This document shows, in pieces, positions 8,992 through 18,713 of a stretch of DNA of 64,000 nucleotides. The first letter of the stretch is position 1. The number at the start of each line of letters is the position of its first letter. The translations under genes were made by a program, and so were the position numbers. Source of the DNA: Gammaproteobacteria bacterium (lineage in GTDB: Bacteria > Pseudomonadota > Gammaproteobacteria > Steroidobacterales > Foliamicaceae); assembly GCA_009845905.1 (NCBI GenBank), contig VXYS01000004.1, forward strand, positions 586,548 to 650,547, read 5' to 3'. The notes beneath the pieces were generated by a model. The model did no database searches. It saw nothing but the letters and a program-made list of their open reading frames with translations, and had not been told where the DNA came from.

Positions 8992-10755
8992 ATGAACATG
9001 CGATCACATTACTGCGGTGAACTGCGTGCCGGCCACGCCGGTCAGGCGGTCGACGTGTGCGGCTGGGTGAACGGTCTGCGCGACCACGGGGGCGTGATCT
9101 TCATTGACCTTCGCGATCGCGAGGGGATCGTGCAGGTCGTCTGCAACCCGGACCAGCCAGCCGTGTTTGCCGTTGCCGAAAAGGCCCGCGCCGAATGCAT
9201 ACTGCGGGCCACCGGCGCACTGCGCATTCGCCCCGAGGGCACGGCCAATCCCGATCTGAAAACGGGAGAAATCGAACTGGTGGCCGAGTCGCTCGAAATC
9301 CTCTCCGCCGCGCGGGACCTGCCCTTCCACCACGGCGAAGGCGCCGGCGAGGAGTTGCGTCTGAAGTACCGCTACCTTGACCTCAGGCGGCCCGAAATGC
9401 TGGACCGCCTGCGCCTGCGCCACAGTGTCTTCGCAGCAATACGCGCGTTCCTGGACCAACGCGGCTTCGTGGACGTGGAAACGCCCATGCTTACCCGCGC
9501 CACACCGGAAGGCGCGCGCGATTTTCTCTCTCCGGCCCGCAACCGGCCGGGGCGCTTCTACGCCCTGCCCCAGTCCCCGCAGTTGTTCAAGCAATTGCTG
9601 ATGATGTCGGGACTGGACCGCTACTACCAGATCGTGCGCTGCTTCCGCGACGAGGACCTGCGCGCCGACCGCCAGCCGGAATTCACCCAGCTCGACGTGG
9701 AAATGTCGTTCGTGGACGAAGAGGACGTGATGGGATTGATGGAGGCCCTGGTGCGCGAAGTGTTCTCCGGCGTGCTGGACGTGGAACTCCCGGATCCCTT
9801 TTCGCGCATGACCTACGCCGAGGCGATGCAGCGGTTCGGCAGCGACGCGCCGGACATGCGCAACCCCCTTGAACTCGTCGAGCTGAGCGGCATATTCGCG
9901 GATTCGGAATTCAAGGTTTTCTCCGCACCGGCCCGTGATCCCGGCTGCCGCGTGGCGGCGCTGAAGATTCCCGGAGGCGGCGGAATGACGCGCCGCGAAC
10001 TGGACGAATTGACCGGATTCGTGCAGGCCATGGGCGCCAAGGGGATGGCCTGGATCAAGGTGGCCGATCCGGCGGCCGGCCGGGACGGCATGCAGTCGCC
10101 GGTGCTCAAGTTCCTGGCCGACGGGGAGATCGAGGCACTGCTCGAAAAGACCGGGCCGGCCGCAGGCGACCTGCTGCTGTTCGGCGCGGGTGCGGCCGCG
10201 ATCGTGAATCGCACGCTGTCCGCCCTTCGCGACCGGCTGGGGAAGGAACGGGGCCTGATCGGCGGCGGCTGGGCGCCGGTGTGGATCACGGAATTTCCGG
10301 GATTCGAGTTCGACGAGGACGAAAAACGCTGGAAGGCGCTTCATCATCCCTTCACCGCTCCCGGCGTGACCGCGCCGGGCGAGCTTCTGGAAAGTCCCGC
10401 GCGAGCCTCGTCGCGCGCCTACGACCTGGTCCTGAACGGCCACGAGATCGGCGGCGGCTCGGTGCGCATACACCAGCGCGAAATGCAGGCGGCCGTGTTC
10501 GAGCTGCTGGGACTATCGGCCGAGGAAGCCGACCGGCAGTTCGGGTTCTTCCTCAAGGCGCTGGACTACGGCGTCCCGCCGCATGGCGGCATCGCCTTCG
10601 GGCTGGACCGCTGGGTCATGCTCATGGCCGGGGCCGAATCGATCCGCGAAGTGATCGCCTTCCCCAAGACGCAGTCCGGCGCCTGCCCCCTTACCGATGC
10701 GCCCGCCGCCGTCGAACCGGGGCAACTGCGGGAACTCGGATTGCGGCCGTTATAA
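8992..10755 (+). CDS. aspS: Aspartyl-tRNA synthetase, predicted non-discriminating
   Basis: Class II synthetase of 587 residues charging tRNA-Asp. The N-terminal OB-fold contains GWVNGLRDHGGVIFIDLRDR; class II motif 2 is FRDEDLRADRQPEFTQLDVE, and motif 3 is GIAFGLDRWVMLMAG near the C-terminus, with the bacterial GAD insertion between. In the anticodon-binding domain the specificity positions are His (in RDHGG) and Gly (in RPEGTAN), as in Pseudomonas non-discriminating AspRS, rather than the Leu and Lys of E. coli. This implies charging of tRNA-Asn followed by GatCAB. The ATG at 8998 gives the usual MRSHYCG start and may be the real one. fmdB and DUF502 genes follow; elsewhere they usually precede aspS. 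Confidence 0.97.
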   Translation: MNMRSHYCGELRAGHAGQAVDVCGWVNGLRDHGGVIFIDLRDREGIVQVVCNPDQPAVFAVAEKARAECILRATGALRIRPEGTANPDLKTGEIELVAESLEILSAARDLPFHHGEGAGEELRLKYRYLDLRRPEMLDRLRLRHSVFAAIRAFLDQRGFVDVETPMLTRATPEGARDFLSPARNRPGRFYALPQSPQLFKQLLMMSGLDRYYQIVRCFRDEDLRADRQPEFTQLDVEMSFVDEEDVMGLMEALVREVFSGVLDVELPDPFSRMTYAEAMQRFGSDAPDMRNPLELVELSGIFADSEFKVFSAPARDPGCRVAALKIPGGGGMTRRELDELTGFVQAMGAKGMAWIKVADPAAGRDGMQSPVLKFLADGEIEALLEKTGPAAGDLLLFGAGAAAIVNRTLSALRDRLGKERGLIGGGWAPVWITEFPGFEFDEDEKRWKALHHPFTAPGVTAPGELLESPARASSRAYDLVLNGHEIGGGSVRIHQREMQAAVFELLGLSAEEADRQFGFFLKALDYGVPPHGGIAFGLDRWVMLMAGAESIREVIAFPKTQSGACPLTDAPAAVEPGQLRELGLRPL

Positions 10756-10790
10756 ACTACCCGCGGCCCGAAGGCTCTTTTCCTGCTCCC

Positions 10791-11120
10791 ATGCCTATCT
10801 ACGAATATCAATGCCGCGAGTGCGGATACCGGCTGGACGCGCTGCAAAAAATGAGCGATCCGCGCCTCAGAGACTGCCCCGCATGCGGGCGGCCGGCCCT
10901 GAAGAAGCTGGTTTCGGCGCCGCACTTCCGGCTGAAGGGCAGCGGCTGGTACGAGACCGATTTCAAGAACAGCGGGCGCGACCAGCAGGACGGCGCAGGC
11001 AAGGACGCGGGAAACGGCGCAGGCAAGCCGGCATCCGACACCGGCGGCAAGGACAAGTCGGGCTCTTCCTCGGGCAAGGAATCCGGCACGAGCCCGGCGT
11101 CCGACGCAGCCGCCGCTTGA
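10791..11120 (+). CDS. FmdB-family zinc-ribbon protein
   Basis: A 109-residue protein with the FmdB/putative regulatory zinc ribbon at its N-terminus: MPIYEYQCRECG with Cys8 and Cys11, then CPACG with Cys29 and Cys32. The second half is a low-complexity Gly/Ser/Lys/Asp tail (about residues 60-109) that is likely disordered. The family is widely found beside aspS and a DUF502 gene in beta- and gammaproteobacteria; its function is not established. The frame is open well upstream inside aspS, but the ATG at 10791 gives the invariant family N-terminus. Confidence 0.9.
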   Translation: MPIYEYQCRECGYRLDALQKMSDPRLRDCPACGRPALKKLVSAPHFRLKGSGWYETDFKNSGRDQQDGAGKDAGNGAGKPASDTGGKDKSGSSSGKESGTSPASDAAAA

Positions 11121-11145
11121 GCAATGCCTGACAGCCTTATCAGCA

Positions 11146-11814
11146 ATGTTTAAGAGCTGGTGGCCGCGCCTGAGGCGCGTGCTGGTGGCGGGAATGCTGG
11201 TCTGGGTTCCCGTGGGCATAACGGTGCTGGTGCTGCAGTTGCTTATCGACCTGGCCGACCAGACGCTGAGGCTGATTCCCGAACCGTATCGTCCCGAGGC
11301 GCTCCTCGGGTTCCCGATTCCCGGGCTTGGCCTTGTGCTCAGCCTGGTGCTGCTGTTCGTGACCGGACTGGTGGCGGCCAACGTTTTCGGCAGGCGCATT
11401 ATCGGCCTCTGGGAATCGGTCCTGCGGCGGATACCTCTGGTGAGGACGATTTACACGGCCGCCAAGGGCTTTCTGGAGATGGTCCTGAGCGGCAAGCGCG
11501 GCTCGTTCAGCCGCGTGCTGCTTATCGAATACCCGCGCAGGGGCATCTACTGCATCGCCTTTCAAACGTCCAGCACGGTGGGCCAGCTTGCCGAACACAC
11601 GCCGGACTCGGTGTGCGTCTTCGTGCCCACCACGCCCAACCCGACCTCCGGGTTTCTGGTCGTGGCTCCGCGGAAGGACCTGATCGAGCTGAACATGAGC
11701 GTGGAGGACGCGATCAAGCTGGTTGTTTCCGTGGGCGTCGTGGTCCCGGACCCGGACAGTCTTCCCCGCGTCGATGCGGACGGCGGGACGGAGCGCGCTG
11801 CCGGTGAAGCATGA
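11146..11814 (+). CDS. DUF502 family membrane protein
   Basis: A 222-residue DUF502 protein. Two membrane segments are visible near the N-terminus (about residues 9-31 and 57-80), followed by a soluble domain with the conserved segments IPLVRTIYTAAKGFLEMVL and VFVPTTPNPTSGFLVVAPRK. The function is unknown. It lies 25 bases after the fmdB-like gene and overlaps the following glycosyltransferase start by 4 bases (ATGA), so the two are probably coupled. Confidence 0.9.
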   Translation: MFKSWWPRLRRVLVAGMLVWVPVGITVLVLQLLIDLADQTLRLIPEPYRPEALLGFPIPGLGLVLSLVLLFVTGLVAANVFGRRIIGLWESVLRRIPLVRTIYTAAKGFLEMVLSGKRGSFSRVLLIEYPRRGIYCIAFQTSSTVGQLAEHTPDSVCVFVPTTPNPTSGFLVVAPRKDLIELNMSVEDAIKLVVSVGVVVPDPDSLPRVDADGGTERAAGEA

Positions 11815-12638
11815 GCAAACGGCCGTTTGACGTAACGGTCGTTTTCAGCACCTACCGGCAGCCCGAATGGCTGGAAAAGACGCTTTGCGGCTTCGCCCAT
11901 CAGACCCGCCGGGAATTCGAGGTGGTGGTGGCCGACGACGGCTCCGGCGACGAAACGGCCGAAGTCATCCGCAGCGCCCGGAGAAGCACCGGGCTTGAGA
12001 TCGGGCACGTCCTGCAGGACGATCGCGGCTTTCGCAAGTGCCGGATCCTGAACAAGGCCATCGCCAGGGCGCGGGGCGAATACCTGATTTTCACCGACGG
12101 GGACTGCATTCCGCAGCCCGAATTCGTGTCCCGTCATCTCGACCTCGCCGAACCGCGGCGTTTCCTTTCGGGCGGCCTGCTCAGGTTGCCGCTGGGACTG
12201 TCCCATAACATCCGGCCGGAAGACATCGCGACGGGGCGCTGCTTCTCCGCCTCATGGCTGCGCAGCCGCGGCATGCCGCCGACCTACAAGCTTCTCAAAC
12301 TCACAGCGGGAAAGGGTTTCGGGACGGTGCTGGACCGCATATCCCCGGCCACCGCCGGCTGGAACGGTCACAACGCATCAGGCTGGAAGGCCGACATCCT
12401 CGCGGCAAACGGTTTCGACGAGCGGATGGGCTACGGCGGAGAGGACCGGGAGCTGGGCGAGCGCCTGGAGAACGCGGGAGTCCGGGGCAAGCGCATTCGC
12501 CACCGGGTAACCTGCCTGCACCTGGACCACCCGCGCGGTTACGTCGATCCGCAGGTGCGCGCCGCCAATCTCGAAATCCGCCGGGAGACCCGGCGCACGC
12601 GCCGCACCCGCACCGGACACGGCATCGCGCAACTCTAG
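11811..12638 (+). CDS. Family 2 glycosyltransferase
   Basis: A 275-residue GT-A-fold glycosyltransferase. The nucleotide-sugar motif ADDGSGDET (residues 41-49) and metal-binding DGD (96-98, in IFTDGDCIPQP) mark family GT2. The C-terminal NGFDERMGYGGEDRELGERL is the galactosyltransferase-like segment seen in bacterial chondroitin/polysaccharide synthases. No membrane segment is visible, so it is probably cytoplasmic or peripheral and acts on a surface glycan or lipid-linked sugar; acceptor unknown. It overlaps the DUF502 gene by ATGA. Its TAG stop shares a CTAG palindrome with the TAG stop of the convergent M16 protease. Confidence 0.88.
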   Translation: MSKRPFDVTVVFSTYRQPEWLEKTLCGFAHQTRREFEVVVADDGSGDETAEVIRSARRSTGLEIGHVLQDDRGFRKCRILNKAIARARGEYLIFTDGDCIPQPEFVSRHLDLAEPRRFLSGGLLRLPLGLSHNIRPEDIATGRCFSASWLRSRGMPPTYKLLKLTAGKGFGTVLDRISPATAGWNGHNASGWKADILAANGFDERMGYGGEDRELGERLENAGVRGKRIRHRVTCLHLDHPRGYVDPQVRAANLEIRRETRRTRRTRTGHGIAQL

Positions 12639-15394
12639 CCGGCGTCTTCCGCCCTGGCCTTGTCGCCGCCGATGAAGATAAGGAAATCGTCGGCCGCGTA
12701 GTACTTGCGGAAGGTCTCGTTGACGTCGTCAAGCGTCAGCGCCCTGTACTGCTCATGCAGTGCGCCGTACCACTGCGCATCCAGGCCGTGTTCCGCACCG
12801 GAACTGAGGATGCCGGTCAGGGCTGCGTCGCTTGACCAGGAGTTCAGGTCGCCCGAAATGGCGCCGTCCACGGCGTCCTGAAGCTCCTCGGGGGTGAAAC
12901 CGTCATCAATGACGCGCTGCAATTCCTCCAGCGCCCCGCCCCGGACCTTCGAGAGGTTTTCCGGGGCCGCGATCGCCTGAATGAACAAAGCGCCGCTGTC
13001 GTCACCTGAACGCTCCGACGCGTTCATGCCGCCGCCCGCGCCGTAGGACCAGCCCTCTTTCTGGCGCAGGCGATTGATCAGGCGGTTGCTCAAGCCCCCG
13101 CCGCCGAAAATGCGCGTGCCGATGACCAGCGGCGCGTAATCGGCATCGCGAACGTTGAGCGGAACAGGCAGCGCGGCAACCATGAACCCGTTGGCCTTGT
13201 CCGGCGTGTCCAGCCATTCCTCGCGCGCCTGCACCGGATGGTGCTGGTTGGGCGCCGGCAGGTAATCCACGGCCGCCTCCCAGTCGCCGAAAAGTTCGTC
13301 AAGGCGCCCACCCAGCGCCGCAGTATCGAAGTTGCCCACGGCGAGTGCGATCGCTCCCTTGTATCCGATATGGGAATTCCAGAATTCGGCCAGGGCGTCG
13401 CGGTTCATGTTCCGGATCATCTCCTCCTGCTCGTCCAGATCCATGGCGTATCGGAAATGGTCCGGTGGATATGGACTCAGCGCCTTGGACAGGGCGACGG
13501 AAACGACGCTTTGCGGCTGACCGCGGGCTCCCGCAATACTCGCCAGTGCGGAGCGTTTCGCTTCCTCCAGCTGATCGCGATCGAAGACCGGCTCGCGCAG
13601 CACATGCGCCATCAAGGCCAGCGCTTCCTCGAAGTTGGCCTCGTCCGTCTGCAGCGAGGCGTTGATTCTCTGCCCACCGCCCCTGAGGTTGAGATCGCTC
13701 TTCAGGCGGTTCCATTCGGTGGCCAGTTCGTCGCGCGTGTACAGCGTGGTGCCGCGCTGCAACTGCCCGGCGGCGTATCCGGCCAAGCCGTGTTTTCCTG
13801 CCAGACTCTGTTCGCTGCCGAAGAACAGGTTCAGCGAAACGATGATCCTGTCCCCGCGCGATTTCTTCTCGATCGCCCACAGCGAGCCGCCGCCGGCCAG
13901 CTCCTGCCTGACGGTGCGGGCCGCGATGTTGTCCGGGCTGGGAACGAATTCCTCGCCCGCGCTCACCGACTGCCGTCCCGCCAGGGCCGCCAGCTCTTCG
14001 CTCTGATCGCTCCGGGACGCCACCGCGGCCCGGTCCGGGCTCTCGGTGGGGATGAACATGCCGGCGGTGCGGTTGCTGCGCTTGAAGTGTTTCGCCGCGG
14101 CCGCGTTCAGGTCTTCGACGGTCAGCGCGTCCAGCTGGTCCTTGTAAAGAAACAGGTACCGCCAGTCTCCCGCAGCGATGCTCTCGGAAAGTATGCGCGC
14201 CAGGGAGCCGACGTTCTTTATGGCGTTGTCGTAGTTGGAAACCATGGCAAGCCGCGCCCACTCGAGCTCCTCCTCGGTGATCGGCTCCGCGGGAACGCCC
14301 TCGGAAACGTCCAGAAGCGCGTCAAGCACCTCCTGCGTGTCGCCGTCCACCGGGACGGTCGCGTTCAGCGTGAACAGCCCCGGAAAGGCGAACGCGTCGG
14401 CGCGCGCGCCGGCGCCGGCGGCGATGCCCGGTTCGATCATCTTGCGGTACAGGCGCCCGCGGCTGGAATCGGCCAGGATGCGCGAAACCGCGTCAAGAGC
14501 CGTGTTCTCCTTCGTGGCTCCGGCGGGAATGTGATAGGCGGCCATGACCAGGCTCTGCTTTCCGACCCGCCGCAAGGTCACCAGGCGCTCGCCGTCCTGG
14601 GCCGGCTCGACGGTATAGATGCGAGGCAGCTCCCGCTCCGGGGCCGGAATCGTACCGAACGAATCGGAGATGATCGAGGCGGCCTCGCGGGGATCGAAAT
14701 CGCCGGCCACGATGAGCGTGGCGTTGTCCGTCTGGTAGTAGGTCCGGTAGAAGGCCTGCAGGCGGCCGATGTCCACGCCCTCGACGTCGGAGCGCGCGCC
14801 GATCGTCGAGTTCCCGTAGTTGTGCCATTCGAAGGCCGCCGCGCGGACCCGCTGATCCAGCATCCGGCCCGGGCTGTTCTCGCCCCGCTCCATTTCGTTG
14901 CGCACGACCGAGAATTCGGATTGCAGGTCCTCGTAGGCGATGAACGAATTGACCATGCGGTCGGCTTCCATTCGCAAGGCCCATTCCAGGTTGTCGTCGG
15001 TCGGTTCGAAACTCTCGAAGTAGTTGGTCCGATCAAGCCAGGTCGTACCGTTGAACCCCATGCCGCGCTCATTGAAGGATTTCGGTATGTCGGGATTGTC
15101 CGGCGTGCCCTTGAACAGCAGGTGTTCCAGCAGGTGCGCCATCCCGGTTTCGCCGTAGTTTTCGTGCATGGAGCCGACGCGGTAAGTGACGTTGACGGTC
15201 ACCCGCGCCTGCGCGTTGTCGGGAAACAGCAACACCTGCAGTCCGTTGGGCAACGAGTACTCGTGAATGCCTTCCACGCTCGTGACGTATTCGAACCCGT
15301 CCCCGCCGGCGGAGATGCTCAGTGGATCCTCCGCGACGGCGCCTGCCGGCAGGACCAGCAGCATCAGCACGAACTTCTTTGTCAGATGTTTCAT
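12635..15394 (-). CDS. M16 family zinc metallopeptidase (pitrilysin-like), exported
   Basis: A 919-residue tandem M16 protease. A signal peptide is visible (MKHLTKKFVLMLLVLPAGAVAED). The first M16 domain has the inverted zinc motif His87-Leu-Leu-Glu90-His91 (GMAHLLEHLLFKGT) with a downstream third ligand region near SVVRNEMERGENSP. The second half, from about residue 480, is a degenerate M16 repeat without HxxEH, as usual for the clam-shell two-domain form. The ATG at 15394 is preferred over an upstream in-frame start because it begins the signal peptide and leaves a 13-base gap after clpB. Likely role is degradation of peptides in the periplasm. Confidence 0.93.
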   Translation of the reverse strand: MKHLTKKFVLMLLVLPAGAVAEDPLSISAGGDGFEYVTSVEGIHEYSLPNGLQVLLFPDNAQARVTVNVTYRVGSMHENYGETGMAHLLEHLLFKGTPDNPDIPKSFNERGMGFNGTTWLDRTNYFESFEPTDDNLEWALRMEADRMVNSFIAYEDLQSEFSVVRNEMERGENSPGRMLDQRVRAAAFEWHNYGNSTIGARSDVEGVDIGRLQAFYRTYYQTDNATLIVAGDFDPREAASIISDSFGTIPAPERELPRIYTVEPAQDGERLVTLRRVGKQSLVMAAYHIPAGATKENTALDAVSRILADSSRGRLYRKMIEPGIAAGAGARADAFAFPGLFTLNATVPVDGDTQEVLDALLDVSEGVPAEPITEEELEWARLAMVSNYDNAIKNVGSLARILSESIAAGDWRYLFLYKDQLDALTVEDLNAAAAKHFKRSNRTAGMFIPTESPDRAAVASRSDQSEELAALAGRQSVSAGEEFVPSPDNIAARTVRQELAGGGSLWAIEKKSRGDRIIVSLNLFFGSEQSLAGKHGLAGYAAGQLQRGTTLYTRDELATEWNRLKSDLNLRGGGQRINASLQTDEANFEEALALMAHVLREPVFDRDQLEEAKRSALASIAGARGQPQSVVSVALSKALSPYPPDHFRYAMDLDEQEEMIRNMNRDALAEFWNSHIGYKGAIALAVGNFDTAALGGRLDELFGDWEAAVDYLPAPNQHHPVQAREEWLDTPDKANGFMVAALPVPLNVRDADYAPLVIGTRIFGGGGLSNRLINRLRQKEGWSYGAGGGMNASERSGDDSGALFIQAIAAPENLSKVRGGALEELQRVIDDGFTPEELQDAVDGAISGDLNSWSSDAALTGILSSGAEHGLDAQWYGALHEQYRALTLDDVNETFRKYYAADDFLIFIGGDKARAEDAG

Positions 15395-15407
15395 CGACGG
15401 CCGAATC

Positions 15408-17999
15408 TTACGCGGCTTTGGGGCGATCACGCACGGAAATGACGGTTTCCCCATCCTTGTCGGCCACTTCGAGCGTCTCGCCCGGCCTGGCGTCCGCCGA
15501 CAGCAGCCATTCCGCCAGAGGGTTCTCCACGTAGTCGCGGATTACCCGTTTCAGCGGGCGGGCGCCGTAAGCCGGGTCGTAACCGAGATTGGACAGGCGC
15601 AACTTCAGGGCATCGTTGACCTCAAGCGCCATATCCTGCTCCGCCAGCCGAACCGCGAGGCGATTGAGCTGCAGGTCCACGATCGCGCGAATCTCCTCGC
15701 GCGACAGCGGCCGGAACACGACGATGTCATCGATGCGATTGAGAAATTCCGGGCGAAAGTGCGAACGCAGGGAGTCCATCACGGCTTTCCTGATCTCCTC
15801 GTGCTCGGACCCGGCCAGCGAACGGATCTGGTCCGAGGCCAGGTTGGAGGTCATGATCACGACCGTATTGCGGAAGTCCACCGTTCGGCCCTGGCCGTCG
15901 GTCAGGCGCCCTTCGTCCAGCAATTGCAGCAGGATATTGAGCGCATCCGGATGCGCTTTTTCCAGTTCGTCCAGAAGCACGACGGAATACGGGCGGCGGC
16001 GCACCGCCTCCGTGAGCTGGCCGCCTTCGTCGTAGCCGATATAGCCGGGCGGCGCGCCGACCAGCCGCGACACGGCATGCTTCTCCATGTACTCCGACAT
16101 GTCGATGCGCACCATCGCTCCCTCGCTGTCGAACAGGAACTCCGCCAGGGCCTTGCACAACTCGGTCTTGCCCACGCCGGTGGGGCCCAGGAACAGAAAC
16201 GAGCCGGTGGGCCGGTCCGGGTCGGCGAGCCCGGCGCGGGACCGGCGGATCGCCCGCGACACCGCACGCACCGCCTCGTCCTGGCCGATCAGGCGGCGAT
16301 GCAGCTCATCCTCCATGCGGTTGAGCCGCTCGCGCTCGCCGGTCAGCATGCGGGAAACCGGAATGCCCGTGGCGCGGGCCACGACGGCGGCGATGTCGGC
16401 TTCCCCGACCCGGCTGGAGAGCATGGCGTCGGACGCGTGTTCCGGCTCGTTTTCCTGCGCATCCTCCAGCTTCCGTTCCAGTTCCGGGATGACGCCGTAT
16501 TGAAGCTCGGACATGCGCTGCAGGTCCTGCCCGCGGCCCGCCTTCTCCAGCGCCAGGCGGGCCTGTTCCAGTTGCTCCTTGAGTCCGGCGGCTTCCTGGG
16601 TGCGGGCCTTTTCCGTCTTCCACGTTTCCGACAGTTCGGCGTGTTGCCCTTCCCGGTCGGCAATCTCGACATCGAGGTCCGCCAGCCGCTGCCGCGCGCC
16701 CTCGTCCTCGTCCTTGCTCAGGGCCTCGCGTTCGATCTTCAACTGGATGAGCCGCCTCTCCAGCCGGTCGATGGCTTCGGGCTTGGAGTCCATCTGCAGG
16801 CGAATGCGCGCCGCGGCCTCGTCGATCAGGTCGATGGCCTTGTCCGGCAGCTTGCGATCGGTGATGTAGCGCTGGGAAAGAGTGGACGCGGCGACTATGG
16901 CGGCGTCCGAGATCGTGACGCCATGATGCACTTCGTAGCGTTCCTTCAGGCCGCGCAGGATGGCGATCGTATCCTCCACGCTGGGTTCGTCGATCAGCAC
17001 CTTCTGAAAGCGCCGCTCCAGCGCGCCGTCCTTCTCCAGGTTCTTGCGGTACTCGTCGAGGGTCGTTGCGCCCACGCAATGCAATTCGCCGCGCGCCAGG
17101 GCGGGTTTGAGCATGTTGCCGGCGTCCATTGCGCCCTCGGCCTTGCCCGCGCCGACCAGCGTATGCAGCTCGTCGATAAACAGGATGATCCGGCCTTCCT
17201 GCTTCGCCAGTTCCTTGAGAACCGCCTTCAGCCGCTCCTCGAACTCGCCGCGGTACTTGGCGCCCGCGATCATCGCGCCGAGATCCAGGGCCAGCAGGCG
17301 CTTGTTCCTGAGCCCTTCGGGCACCTCCCTGTTGGCGATGCGCTGCGCCAGCCCTTCAACCACGGCGGTCTTGCCGACGCCCGGCTCGCCGATCAGCACC
17401 GGGTTGTTCTTGGTCCGCCGCTGGAGGATGTGCATCGTGCGGCGAATCTCCTCGTCGCGGCCGATGATGGGATCGAGCTTGCCTTCCTCGGCGCTGCGGG
17501 TCAGATCGATCGCGTATTTCTCCAGCGCGCCCCGCAGTTCCTCCGCGCCGGCCTCGTCGACGGTTTCCCCGCCGCGAACCTGGTCGATTGCCGCCTCCAG
17601 TCGCGCCGGGTCCACGCCGGCGTCCTTCATTAGCCGCGCGTGTTCGCCCCTGTCGCCGGCCGCGGCGTGCAGCAGGATCTCGCTGCTGACCAGCGTATCG
17701 CCGCGCTTGCGTGCCAGCTTGCCGGCCAGGTTGAGTACCCGAGCGAGCGCCGCCGAAGCGTGCAGATCGCCCTCCTGCCCCTGGACGCTGGGCATGCGCT
17801 CAAGCGCTTCGGCCAGATCGGTCTGCAGCTTTCCGGTGTCGGCTCCCGCTCTGCGCAGGAGCGGCAGCACGGCGCCCCGGTCCTGCTCCAGCAGCGCCCG
17901 TAGGACATGCAGCGGTTCGAGAAACTGGTGGTCGGCATCCACGGCGGCCGCCCGCGCCTCGGACAACGCTTCCCGCACGCGATTGGTGAATTGATCCAT
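15408..17999 (-). CDS. clpB: ATP-dependent disaggregase ClpB
   Basis: ClpB is the Hsp100 disaggregase that works with DnaK. The 863-residue protein has an N-domain, first AAA+ module with Walker A GEPGVGKT at about residue 200, a long coiled-coil middle domain (about 400-520), and second AAA+ module with [11 protein letters not shown] near 603 and a C-terminal sensor-2 region. Length matches E. coli (857). It lies downstream of rluD and pgeF, as in E. coli. A heat-shock promoter is not evident in the short 30-base gap before it. Confidence 0.98.
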   Translation of the reverse strand: MDQFTNRVREALSEARAAAVDADHQFLEPLHVLRALLEQDRGAVLPLLRRAGADTGKLQTDLAEALERMPSVQGQEGDLHASAALARVLNLAGKLARKRGDTLVSSEILLHAAAGDRGEHARLMKDAGVDPARLEAAIDQVRGGETVDEAGAEELRGALEKYAIDLTRSAEEGKLDPIIGRDEEIRRTMHILQRRTKNNPVLIGEPGVGKTAVVEGLAQRIANREVPEGLRNKRLLALDLGAMIAGAKYRGEFEERLKAVLKELAKQEGRIILFIDELHTLVGAGKAEGAMDAGNMLKPALARGELHCVGATTLDEYRKNLEKDGALERRFQKVLIDEPSVEDTIAILRGLKERYEVHHGVTISDAAIVAASTLSQRYITDRKLPDKAIDLIDEAAARIRLQMDSKPEAIDRLERRLIQLKIEREALSKDEDEGARQRLADLDVEIADREGQHAELSETWKTEKARTQEAAGLKEQLEQARLALEKAGRGQDLQRMSELQYGVIPELERKLEDAQENEPEHASDAMLSSRVGEADIAAVVARATGIPVSRMLTGERERLNRMEDELHRRLIGQDEAVRAVSRAIRRSRAGLADPDRPTGSFLFLGPTGVGKTELCKALAEFLFDSEGAMVRIDMSEYMEKHAVSRLVGAPPGYIGYDEGGQLTEAVRRRPYSVVLLDELEKAHPDALNILLQLLDEGRLTDGQGRTVDFRNTVVIMTSNLASDQIRSLAGSEHEEIRKAVMDSLRSHFRPEFLNRIDDIVVFRPLSREEIRAIVDLQLNRLAVRLAEQDMALEVNDALKLRLSNLGYDPAYGARPLKRVIRDYVENPLAEWLLSADARPGETLEVADKDGETVISVRDRPKAA

Positions 18000-18029
18000 G
18001 CCTTCGATATGGCGTCCGGCAGCTCGAAT

Positions 18030-18713
18030 TCAACCGGGCGGCTCCAGCCAGACAAAGGAGGCATGACGCTCCGTGCCGCCGTCCCTGCGCCAGGAATGAA
18101 AGCGGGCGGGGTCCGAAAACGTGCACCAGCGTCCGCCGTAGACGTTTGTGACTCCGAGCCTGCGCAACTGATGCCGCGCAAGGCCGGCCAAATCGAGCAA
18201 CCAATGCGTGCTGTCCCGTCTGGCAAAGAACTGCGCCGAATCCGGCGTGTCGGTGGAAATGGCCCGGAAAACGTCGGCGCCGACCTCGTACGCCGGACCG
18301 CCGATGCCGGGACCGATCCATGCCATCAGGTTCCGCGGGTCGATCGCCGCGGGGCCGCCGCCGCACAACGCGGCCACGGTCGCCTCGATCACGCCCGAAG
18401 CCAGGCCGCGCCAGCCGGCATGGGCCGCTCCGACGCGGCTTCCCGCGGCATCGCACAACAGGACCGGCAAGCAGTCGGCAGTGCGCAGCATGCATGCACG
18501 CCCCGCGGCAAACGACACGCAGCCATCAGCCTCGGCTTCGGTCCAGTCTCCGTCGGCGCATACAACGTCCCTGCCGTGCATCTGCGAGAGCCAGCGCGGT
18601 TCGCCCGGGATCTCCAGCAGCCGCCATGCTTCGCCGGGCTCAAGGCCGCGCAGGGTACTGGCGGCGCGTACCGGCCAGGGCGCCGGCCAATCCGGGAGAA
18701 TCAACCGCTCCAC
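18030..18713 (-). CDS. pgeF: Peptidoglycan editing factor PgeF (laccase-domain, YfiH)
   Basis: YfiH/PgeF proteins hydrolyse mis-incorporated residues from peptidoglycan precursors and have purine nucleoside activity in some hosts. Family motifs are RTADCLPVLLCD, the His-containing AAHAGWRGLASGV, WIGPGIGG and the C-terminal CTFSDPARFHSWRRDG. I place the start at the GTG at 18713 (VERLILPDWPAP), which aligns with the E. coli N-terminus and overlaps the rluD stop by 13 bases; a longer open frame exists but runs into rluD. The product is about 227 residues. The rluD-pgeF-clpB order is conserved in gammaproteobacteria. Confidence 0.92.
   Translation of the reverse strand: MERLILPDWPAPWPVRAASTLRGLEPGEAWRLLEIPGEPRWLSQMHGRDVVCADGDWTEAEADGCVSFAAGRACMLRTADCLPVLLCDAAGSRVGAAHAGWRGLASGVIEATVAALCGGGPAAIDPRNLMAWIGPGIGGPAYEVGADVFRAISTDTPDSAQFFARRDSTHWLLDLAGLARHQLRRLGVTNVYGGRWCTFSDPARFHSWRRDGGTERHASFVWLEPPG

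Noticed and set aside
12635..12638. Overlap of the glycosyltransferase and M16 protease stops seemed to suggest a misassembly.
   Set aside because: Both stops fit inside the palindrome CTAG, a simple convergent overlap, and both proteins have natural C-termini.
15267..17633. Long plus-strand frame opposite clpB, and similar ones opposite smc, msbA and comEC.
   Set aside because: Same GC-driven effect: codon-position bias of the real gene removes stops on the other strand.
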